A stretch of 64,000 bases of DNA from Chloroherpetonaceae bacterium. Lineage in GTDB: Bacteria; Bacteroidota; Chlorobiia; Chlorobiales; Thermochlorobacteraceae. Position numbers and translations under genes: made by a program. Of this stretch, positions 6,654-14,166 are shown one piece after another. The DNA is taken from the NCBI GenBank assembly GCA_033763895.1, contig JANRJQ010000004.1, positions 669,001 to 733,000 on the forward strand, read 5' to 3'. Below the pieces are notes generated by a model. That model was given only the letters and a program-made list of their open reading frames with translations, was not told where the DNA came from and did no database searches. Each line of letters begins with the position of its first letter. Position 1 is the first letter of the stretch.

Positions 6654-9137
6654 CTACTTGATAAGAATCATCTTTTTGGTTTCAATAAATCCAGTTGATG
6701 ACTTCAACCGATAAAAATAAACGCCACTTGCAACGCCACTCGCTCGAAATACAACCGAGTAGCTTCCCATTTCTTTCACGCCTTGATCTAAAATCGCGAC
6801 CCTTCTTCCCAACACATCAAATACTTCCAATTCAATGTTGCTCCGACTTGGCACGCGGTATTGAATCGTTGTGGCAGGGTTGAATGGATTGGGATAGTTT
6901 TGCTGAAGCGCGATTTGGCTTAATTGTATCGCTTTGGTTTCTTTAGTGGATAAAAGGTTAGTGTTAATTCCAGCAAAATTTGCTTGCGGAATGTTTTTGA
7001 CTGCCTTGAAACTGCCGCCCGCATAAACCGCGTTGTCCGAAACTGCCAGCGCTCTGACTTCACCGTTCACATTGAGAGTCCAAGCCATAGCTGCGCCATT
7101 CACAAGGTCATACGCCGCCAAGGTGTTAAAACTGCTGGCGTAGATTGTGCCGCCTGAAACCGCCAGAGCATTGACAATGCCACTCGCATTCGGATTCCAC
7201 ACCGTTGCGGTGCCATCGTTTGTATTAAACGCTGCCATTCTGTTACGAGATGTGCTGCCATTAACCGCTGTGAATAATCCACCCGCATAGACCGTATTGC
7301 CCGTGACGGTCAGTGCAAAGACAGTGTTATTCACATTCGGATTCCACGCAGTTACGGTGCCATCTTTCATATTAAATGCTGCCAAGTTGTTTCGCGTCGT
7401 GCTGCCATTGACTAAGGTGAAATTCCCGCCCACATAGACTGTGCTGTCTAAGACGGCCAGTGCACTGATAAAAGGACAACAGCCATTTCTTAAGTGGCTC
7501 ACATTAGGATTCCATTCAATTGCTGTGCCGGTGGTCAGGTCAAACGCAGCCAAATTGTTTCGCGCGACGCTGTCATTGACCCTGCTGAAATAGCCGCCTG
7601 CATAAACCGCACTGCCAGTGACAGCAAACGCGCTAACATCTCCATTTACATTCGGATTCCACGATGTAACCGTACCTGTTTTGAGGTCAATTGCTGCTAT
7701 AAATATACGACGGACATTTTCATTAACCTTTGTAAACATACCGCCGGCATAGAGGGTGCTGCCCGAGACAGCCAAAGCGCTGACATCTCCATTAACATTC
7801 GGATTCCACGATGTAACCGCACCTGTTTTGAGGTCAATTGCTGCCAAATTATTTCGCTCGATAATGCTATTAACCATCGTAAAATTTCCACCCGCATAAA
7901 CCGAGTTGCCCGAAACGGATAGAGAACTGACATAGAGTTTAGAATCCGGCGTAATTCCCTTAGAAAATAAATTGCCGCCGCTCGCATTCGGATTCCACAC
8001 CGTTGCCGTACCGTCGTTAGTATTGAACGCCGCCAAATAGTTGCGCTTGACACTGTCATTGACAATTGTGAAATCACCCCCGGCATAGATTGTGCTGCCA
8101 GAGACCGCCAGTGCATTGACATTGGGAAAATAGCCACCGCTTACATTCGGATTCCACTCCTTCACCGTGCCGTTAGTCGTATCGAACGCCGCCAAAAATT
8201 TGCGATCGACACTACCATTGACCATCCTAAAATTTCCGCCTGCATAAACCGTGTTGCCTGAAACGGCCAGACTCCGGATTATAGGATAATTTTCACCGGC
8301 GCTTACATTTGGATTCCACTCCTTCACCGTGCCTTTTGTGTGGTCAAATGCCGCCAAGTTATTGCGACCTACATTGCCGTTGACGATCTTAAATTCACCG
8401 CCCGCATAAACCGTGTTGCCTGAAATCGCTAGTGCCCGGACAGTAGGATAAATAACGCCGCTCAATTCCGGATTCCATTCCTTTGCCACTCCTGTAGTCA
8501 AGTCAAAAGCCGCTAAATAATTGCGCGGTGTGCTGCCATTGACCATTATGAAATCGCCGCCTGCATACACCGTATTGCCCAAAACCGCTAGCGCATAGAC
8601 ATTACTATTAGCATTCGGATTCCACCCGGTTGCTGTTCCTGTGGTCAAGTCAAACGCCGCTAAATAATTGCGCGGTGTGCTGCCATTGACTGTCGTAAAA
8701 TTTCCGCCTGCATAAACCGTGCTTCCCGAGATTGCCAGAGAATAGACAATGTTATTCACATTCGGATTCCAAGTCGGGTCAAGCGTTTTATCTTCCTTAA
8801 TTCGAGCCAGCCTATTTCTTGGCTCACCGCCTACCGCCGTAAATTCTCCTCCGATAATCCAGCCACCGGTGCCATCGGCAACTACAGTTAGAACTACGCC
8901 TACAACTTTTGGAAACTTATCATCTCTAAGACCTAAACTCGTATCCAAAACCACTCCTTGTCCCGAAGCAGGACCAACTATTGTAAAATTACCACCGATG
9001 AATGCAGTATCACCCACGATAGCTATAGCATTCACTTGACCATTTGTAGTCCAAAGGTTTTCATTCACGGTTTGTGTTAAACCATTTCCAGTTCCGCATA
9101 ACACAGAGAGAATTAAGAGATTCAATGTTTTTTTCAT
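6654..9137 (-). CDS. Secreted beta-propeller repeat protein with T9SS sorting domain
   Basis: The product (827 residues) has a signal peptide (MKKTLNLLILSVLCG), about 14 tandem repeats of ~45-50 residues and a C-terminal type IX sorting domain. Each repeat has the pattern VYAGGNFTxVNGSxxRNxLAAFD followed by WNPN, typical of delta-60/DUF5122-like propellers. The final ~80 residues (NYPNPFNPATTIQYRVP... GVYFYRL... KKMILIK) are a type A sorting domain for export through the outer membrane. The start at 9137 was preferred over 9188 because it places the signal peptide first. Function is unknown; surface adhesion or display is plausible. Repeats are also alike at DNA level, suggesting recent expansion. 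Confidence 0.85.
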   Translation of the reverse strand: MKKTLNLLILSVLCGTGNGLTQTVNENLWTTNGQVNAIAIVGDTAFIGGNFTIVGPASGQGVVLDTSLGLRDDKFPKVVGVVLTVVADGTGGWIIGGEFTAVGGEPRNRLARIKEDKTLDPTWNPNVNNIVYSLAISGSTVYAGGNFTTVNGSTPRNYLAAFDLTTGTATGWNPNANSNVYALAVLGNTVYAGGDFIMVNGSTPRNYLAAFDLTTGVAKEWNPELSGVIYPTVRALAISGNTVYAGGEFKIVNGNVGRNNLAAFDHTKGTVKEWNPNVSAGENYPIIRSLAVSGNTVYAGGNFRMVNGSVDRKFLAAFDTTNGTVKEWNPNVSGGYFPNVNALAVSGSTIYAGGDFTIVNDSVKRNYLAAFNTNDGTATVWNPNASGGNLFSKGITPDSKLYVSSLSVSGNSVYAGGNFTMVNSIIERNNLAAIDLKTGAVTSWNPNVNGDVSALAVSGSTLYAGGMFTKVNENVRRIFIAAIDLKTGTVTSWNPNVNGDVSAFAVTGSAVYAGGYFSRVNDSVARNNLAAFDLTTGTAIEWNPNVSHLRNGCCPFISALAVLDSTVYVGGNFTLVNGSTTRNNLAAFNMKDGTVTAWNPNVNNTVFALTVTGNTVYAGGLFTAVNGSTSRNRMAAFNTNDGTATVWNPNASGIVNALAVSGGTIYASSFNTLAAYDLVNGAAMAWTLNVNGEVRALAVSDNAVYAGGSFKAVKNIPQANFAGINTNLLSTKETKAIQLSQIALQQNYPNPFNPATTIQYRVPSRSNIELEVFDVLGRRVAILDQGVKEMGSYSVVFRASGVASGVYFYRLKSSTGFIETKKMILIK

Positions 9138-9248
9138 AGCGCAATATGAGTTGTGGACATGAATAAAATCAGGTTGCTTTAGACCCATTCATTCAAAAAA
9201 AATGAATGATACTCACCCCATATAAATTCCATAAAATGAATCAAGACC

Positions 9249-11936
9249 TCATTTCACCAATATCATCTTTTTGGTTTCAATAAATCCAGTTGATGACTTC
9301 AAACGGTAAAAATAAACGCCACTTGCAACGCCACTCGCTCGAAATACAACCGAGTAGCTTCCCATTTCTTTCACGCCTTGATCTAAAATCGCGACCCTTC
9401 TTCCCAAGACATCAAATACTTCCAACTCGATATTGCTCCGATTGGGAACACGGTATTGAATCGTTGTGGCAGGGTTGAACGGATTGGGATAGTTTTGCAT
9501 GATTTCAAACCGCTCAACACCTTGTTTCGGTTTTTGAACGCTAAGTGGGGCATCGACGGGATTTCCATTCATTACAGAATCATACGCACTTTGAATCGCA
9601 ATGGAATTGGCAACAAGCTTATCATAATTTTCACCAAATACGATGGCATACGCATATCGCTTTGTTGTACCGGCATTCAGGGTAAAGTAACCTGTCCCTT
9701 GCGTATAATCGCCATCTCTGGGATCGGGGATTAATTCATCAAAAGTTCCCGGTTTTGATATTTCCCATAGGTTATCAGATTCCCCCATTCTTGGCAAAGA
9801 GGACAAATCAAATTTCCAACTGGTTAACCCTAATTGATTAGGCGTTTCAAGAAGTTTTAAGCCCACATATCCAACAGGATATCTCTTATCCCAAGAGGCA
9901 TCAACTTCTGAACCCGGATTATAGGAATAAGTTAAATTCAACGTTTTGTTGTAAAGTGAAGTATTTAGATTAAACATCCTTCCTACAGCAGTTCCCACCA
10001 CATTACCGATTACCACTTTTTGCATCGGTGACGCGGTGTTATTCTTAATGTCATACGCAAAGACAATCGCATCCTGCAAATCGCTACGAGTAAATTGCAA
10101 ATAGCGCGCGGATACGGTAAAACCAACTCCGTAAATGCCTGCCTTATTAAATGGAAGGTAGCCATACTGCTCGAACCAACGCCCGTCTGTGGCATCATCC
10201 AAGACAAAGTATGTTTCTTCATTCGCATCCGAAACGCCGTCATTTCTGCGGGTTTTCCATTTCCCACCCCACGATGCAGGGTAAGTTGTGGGGTCTGATT
10301 TCAATGCCGGGCTTGCGCTTAACGGATTAAAATCGGTGCTTTGAGGTTGCAACCCTTCAAAATTTCCATTGATAATTCGATAAACTCCGCTCCTTGGACC
10401 TTGATGAGTGGTGACATAGACGGCGGTATCGGTTACATCAAAAGCATCTTTACCTTGATAAGTCAACGGCAAAATGACCCTTCTCGGGTTGGGTTGTGGT
10501 GCTGGAACCGACTTGTTGTCTCTTAAACGAGTATAGTTTGAGCTTCCAACAAAGGGTAGCACTAATGTATCTCTGAAGACGCGTTCCGTTCCAAGAATCA
10601 AACTTAAATCATAAATGTATTCATTGGCTTCTACCGGCCACGAAAGCGAAGGAAGTAAAGGTGAAATGTATGTTTTACCTCCAATCAATCCGTCGTTTTG
10701 GAACTTGGTTTTCACGCGATTCGCAGCGAGATATCCAACTCTTCGGTTCAATTTCTCCGATCCCACGACTTCAACCGTAAATGTATGGGATCGGGAAGAA
10801 ATCGCGGGCTGAAGAGTATCTCGTTTTATGCTTATGGTTAATGAATACTCGCCTTTTGGTAGTCCGGTGATGGGGTTGAATACCACCGTGTCTTCATCCC
10901 AATTGCCTAAGGGCTTTGGCCGCTTGGTGGATTTATAAATGCTTTGATTTTGAGAATTTTTTATTTCTAATTCTGCATAAATGCTATCAACAAAAAAGTA
11001 GGTTTGATTTCTAACCGTGTATATAGGGGTAAATCCTTTATCAGCATTGATTGGCGCGTTGAACGTGGGTGAAATGGGTTGAATCGGGTCATATTGAAAA
11101 TCATTTTGCGAGGGGTCAAATACTTTTACTTTCCCACTTCTTTGTGCGACAACAAGCAGCGCCGTTTTGCCTGCCGCAGTATCGCCGGTTGGGACGAAAG
11201 TAATTCCGGTAATAGGAGTCGCGTTTGTTTCATAGTTTACGTCATTAATAATAAACTGCCTTTTGGGCCTTTGAAAGCTTGAATCGATATTCACCACAAC
11301 GCCCTTTCTGCTACTACCCAAATAGCAAGTACTGGCAAACCAATATCGGTTTGTTTGGATTTCTTGCGGCTCTATCGTTACAGAGGGAAGATTTAACGTC
11401 AATATGAAATAAGGTGGAAATTGCTTTTCAAATGTGTATTGGTTTGAAATCGTATCTGATGATACGAGAAACATTGAAGTATTCGGCGTAGTTGATAAAT
11501 CAATGTAACGAAGTACCCCTTTTTCATTTGCTACACTAACGACACCAATATTTTTGTTCTTTACATTTAAAGTCGCTTGAATGGAAAAAGTAGCCGTATC
11601 TAATTCATACAAGCCCTTGAAAAGTGGCGAGGTTTTTGCGGCAAATAGCCTACCGTTGCTGTTGGTCAAATTGGCTTGAAAACTTCCACTTCTGCTGCTA
11701 TCTAAGATTTTCCCAAATCGGTCGGTAATGAGCCATTTCGTTTTGGTTGAGAACAGCAGATTCCCCTTAAACTCGGTTACACCATAAACTTCCATCGGTA
11801 GATTAAAAGTGTAAAGTGAGGCGGTGGTATCAAAAGGGGGAATAGGTTGGGCGTCAAGTATTTGTAATGAGAAAATTCCCGTTAATAACACAAAAGTTAA
11901 GGCGAATCGGCGAGATAAATTAAGGATAGGTTTCAT
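9249..11936 (-). CDS. Large secreted protein with T9SS sorting domain
   Basis: The 895-residue product starts with a signal peptide (MKPILNLSRRFALTFVLLTG...LDAQ) preceded by a good GGAGT ribosome site, which decides the start at 11936. The body is beta-rich and resembles no family I can name; residues ~320-385 look like an Ig-like segment (YAELEIKNSQNQSIYKS, GEYSLTISIKRD). The last ~80 residues are a type IX secretion sorting domain nearly identical to that of the next gene (two substitutions seen). It is probably cell-surface or secreted. It lies 111 bases upstream of the propeller gene on the same strand, but no shared operon signal is visible. Confidence 0.8.
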   Translation of the reverse strand: MKPILNLSRRFALTFVLLTGIFSLQILDAQPIPPFDTTASLYTFNLPMEVYGVTEFKGNLLFSTKTKWLITDRFGKILDSSRSGSFQANLTNSNGRLFAAKTSPLFKGLYELDTATFSIQATLNVKNKNIGVVSVANEKGVLRYIDLSTTPNTSMFLVSSDTISNQYTFEKQFPPYFILTLNLPSVTIEPQEIQTNRYWFASTCYLGSSRKGVVVNIDSSFQRPKRQFIINDVNYETNATPITGITFVPTGDTAAGKTALLVVAQRSGKVKVFDPSQNDFQYDPIQPISPTFNAPINADKGFTPIYTVRNQTYFFVDSIYAELEIKNSQNQSIYKSTKRPKPLGNWDEDTVVFNPITGLPKGEYSLTISIKRDTLQPAISSRSHTFTVEVVGSEKLNRRVGYLAANRVKTKFQNDGLIGGKTYISPLLPSLSWPVEANEYIYDLSLILGTERVFRDTLVLPFVGSSNYTRLRDNKSVPAPQPNPRRVILPLTYQGKDAFDVTDTAVYVTTHQGPRSGVYRIINGNFEGLQPQSTDFNPLSASPALKSDPTTYPASWGGKWKTRRNDGVSDANEETYFVLDDATDGRWFEQYGYLPFNKAGIYGVGFTVSARYLQFTRSDLQDAIVFAYDIKNNTASPMQKVVIGNVVGTAVGRMFNLNTSLYNKTLNLTYSYNPGSEVDASWDKRYPVGYVGLKLLETPNQLGLTSWKFDLSSLPRMGESDNLWEISKPGTFDELIPDPRDGDYTQGTGYFTLNAGTTKRYAYAIVFGENYDKLVANSIAIQSAYDSVMNGNPVDAPLSVQKPKQGVERFEIMQNYPNPFNPATTIQYRVPNRSNIELEVFDVLGRRVAILDQGVKEMGSYSVVFRASGVASGVYFYRLKSSTGFIETKKMILVK

Positions 11937-12189
11937 AATCACTCCTTTTTTGGGTTTGAAAGCGAACTTCACAGAACTTCGTAAAGTTACCCTTTTATCC
12001 ACCCGCAAACGTCGCTTTCTCGAAAATTCAAAAGTTGATTTGGACGATTTTTGACCCTAAACAATTCTTCAAACCTTGAACATGTCTTCAACACACCTTT
12101 ACACTTATACCAGTGAAGTTCACCTATTCATAACATAATTCCAACGCCGAAATTTTCCTTGAAAACGAATCCTCTTATTAAAAATCAAA

Positions 12190-12651
12190 TTCTTATGGCC
12201 GATAAATCGAAAGCACTGAACATATAATCGAAAGCACCACACTGCTTATCGAAAACACGACTTCAATAATTAAAATCACTGCAATAAATATTGAAAGCAC
12301 CTGATAAATATCGATTTCTTTTGACAAAATATTGATTTTGATACGACTGATTTCGAATCAAGAGCCTAAAATATTGAATCAGACGCCTCCGATTACGAAT
12401 CAGATGCTTTAAATATCGAATCAGACGCCCCTGATTTCGAATCAGAGCCACCTAATTTCGAATCAGACGCCCCTGATTTCGAATCAGATACTTCAAATAT
12501 TGAATCAGACGCCCCTGATTTCGAATCAGAGCCACCTAATATCGAATCAGATGCTTCAAATATCGAATCAGACACCCCTGATTTTGAATCAGATGTTTCA
12601 AATATCGAATCAGACGCGAATAGTTATGAAAACGAACGATTTTCGGCTTAA
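12190..12651. repeat. 21-bp minisatellite array with degenerate flank
   Basis: From about 12355 to 12620 the sequence is a tandem array of 21-base units, such as GAATCAGACGCCCCTGATTT plus C, in about 12 copies of three or four alternating variants (GACGCCCCTGATTTC, GAGCCACCTAATTTC, GATGCTTCAAATATC after GAATCA). Because 21 is a multiple of three, it is open in one frame on both strands: ESDAPDF-type heptads on plus (12370-12651, no ATG) and SDSKSGA-type heptads on minus. Upstream, ATCGAAAGCAC-like units at 12200-12300 look like an older, degenerate array of ~22 bases. No start codon, ribosome site or partner domain supports translation. Confidence 0.8.
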
Positions 12652-12659
12652 AATCTGTC

Positions 12660-13000
12660 AATTAGAAAGGCTTGAAGCGGTTTGAAGAAGGTTGGAAAAT
12701 CTCAAGCGTGCGGAAGGTCGGAGATTTCTCGCTGCAAGCTTGGCGAGCACATTTAAGCCTCGAAATGACAAAGTGAAGGGGGGTCATTGAGCCTGTCGAA
12801 ATGCCCCCCTACACGTCGCGGTGGTTTCGACAAGCTCAACCACCTCAATTTTGAAGCTTGTTAAGAGTCTGAGATTTCTCACTGCGCTCGAAATGACATG
12901 CGGTTGGTGAGTGGCGTGCAGGATTCCGGACAAGCCGGAATGACTTGCTGCGGAAGTGTGGTGCACGACACGGTGGTTTCGACAAGCTCAACCACCACTC
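12660..13000. repeat. Mosaic cluster of dispersed intergenic repeats
   Basis: This stretch is assembled from short modules found elsewhere in the window: GAGATTTCTCGCTGC (12720), GTCATTGAGCCTGTCGAAATG (12783, again 13949), the GGTGGTT...AACCACC inverted repeat (12820-12844 and 12972-12996) and GCAGGATTCCGGACAAGCCG (12908). Short open frames exist across it but change with module order. From 13000 to 13275 I see only AT-rich sequence and the presumed hicBA promoter region. Confidence 0.7.
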
Positions 13001-13275
13001 TTGGTTGTATTAATCCTGTTCATCCTTTAATCCTAAGAATCACGGTTCAGACAGAGTTTTGTGGCGTGCGGTACAGTGATTTATATATGCTCAATTCTTT
13101 GCTCTTTCCAACGATCTAAATCTCCTCCATTTGAAGGGTTCTTTATACCCTTTTTTCTCCTTTCATGAAATTGAATAAAACATCTCTCTTTATCTTTACT
13201 TGAAAATATTCATCGTTATATTTGAATTAGGAATTAGTTGTATAAGACCAGTATCATTCATTATCCATAAGCACG

Positions 13276-13530
13276 ATGGAAATTCTTATTGATTTACAAA
13301 TTGAAGCCTTAGACGAAGGTGGGTTTTTAGCTACGAGCAGTGATCTTCAAGGCTTTTTGGCACAAGGCAGAACTTATGCCGAAACCATTGAAATCGCGCA
13401 AGATGTCGCCCGAAAACTGATTGAATCATACCTTGAACACGGCGACGCCTTACCGGACAAGATCAAAGCTCAATTTGCCCATCCCAATCGTGAAATCACG
13501 CTTAAAATCCCCGTTGCGATTTCACAATGA
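13276..13530 (+). CDS. hicB: HicB family antitoxin
   Basis: The 84-residue product has the HicB partial RNase-H-like fold signature: a beta strand pair, then GGFLATSSDLQGFLAQGRTYAETIEIAQDVA in pieces matching the family pattern (G-[FY]-[VL]-A-x-[SC]-x-[DE]-L-x-G-x-x-[SA]-x-G-x-[TS]). It neutralises HicA by direct binding. The C-terminal ~20 residues are short and carry no evident DNA-binding domain, so autoregulation is uncertain. Its stop overlaps the hicA start by four bases, indicating translational coupling. The antitoxin-first order is the less common one. The pair sits inside a repeat-rich island, as mobile toxin-antitoxin modules often do. Confidence 0.9.
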   Translation: MEILIDLQIEALDEGGFLATSSDLQGFLAQGRTYAETIEIAQDVARKLIESYLEHGDALPDKIKAQFAHPNREITLKIPVAISQ

Positions 13531-13751
13531 GTAAGCTACCCACCCTCACCTACAAAGAGTTGATTCAAAAGCTTCGCAAAGCAGGCTTTGAATTTGACCG
13601 ACAAGCGAAGGGAAGTCATGAAATTTGGTATAACCCCAAAACAAAAAAAAGAACAACGATTCCTCATCACGCAGGCTCAATTCCTAGGGGAACGCTCCGC
13701 GCCATTCTGAATCAATGTGATATATCTGTTGAAGATATCAGTTTGCTTTAA
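13527..13751 (+). CDS. hicA: HicA toxin (mRNA interferase)
   Basis: The 74-residue product matches HicA: LTYKELIQKLRKAGFEFDRQAKGSHEIW in parts, with the catalytic histidine in GSHEIW (near residue 28) on a double-stranded-RNA-binding-like fold, then TIPHHAGSIPRGTLRAIL. HicA cleaves mRNA during stress when HicB is degraded. Length and motifs are complete, so the toxin should be active. It overlaps hicB by ATGA. Confidence 0.92.
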   Translation: MSKLPTLTYKELIQKLRKAGFEFDRQAKGSHEIWYNPKTKKRTTIPHHAGSIPRGTLRAILNQCDISVEDISLL

Positions 13752-13797
13752 TGAAAATCCACCTTTGCGGCTTTGCGAGAACCCGTAGCCTCATATA

Positions 13798-14135
13798 GTG
13801 GTTTCGACAGGCTCAACCGGTGATTCATTTCCTCTTCGCGGCATGTCAGATACCGAACAAGTCGGTATGACATGCCGGATGATTAGCGAGCTGGATTCCG
13901 CGGCGAGCTTGACGAGCAGATTTAAGCCTCGAAATGACAAAGTGAAGGGGGTCATTGAGCCTGTCGAAATGACTCCCTTCACGACACGGTGGTTTCGACA
14001 AGCTCAACCACCTTGATTTGCGTAGCCTTCTCATTTAACGCTTGTCATTTCGAACGGAGCAACGCGGTTTGAAGAGGGTTGGGAAATCTCTGGTGTGCGG
14101 AAGTTCCGAGATTTCTCGCTGCGCTCGAAATGACA
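13798..14135. repeat. Mosaic cluster of dispersed intergenic repeats
   Basis: The 415-base gap after hicA is filled by the same modules as the other repeat clusters: a GTGGTTTCGACAGGCTCAAC variant at 13798, GTCATTGAGCCTGTCGAAATG at 13949, the GGTGGTT...AACCACC element at 13988-14012, and an ATTTCGAACGGAGC...GGGAAATCTCTGG block at 14045-14100. Together with 12660-13000 it brackets the hicBA pair. Confidence 0.7.
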
Positions 14136-14166
14136 GCCAACTGAAACTTAACTCTTAAATCTTAAC

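Noticed and set aside
6654-12008. Possibility that the two T9SS genes are one split gene
   Set aside because: Each has its own signal peptide and its own complete sorting domain.
12393-12575. Minus-strand 60-codon ORF of SDSKSGA heptads
   Set aside because: It is only the 21-bp minisatellite read on the other strand; no ribosome site, and its ATG lies inside a repeat unit.
12355-12620. CRISPR-like appearance of the regular repeats
   Set aside because: Units are contiguous 21-mers without unique spacers, and no cas genes are present.
12784-14034. Several 60-73-codon ORFs such as those reading GFDKLNHL/EPVETT-like peptides
   Set aside because: They arise from the dispersed intergenic repeats and change with module orientation.
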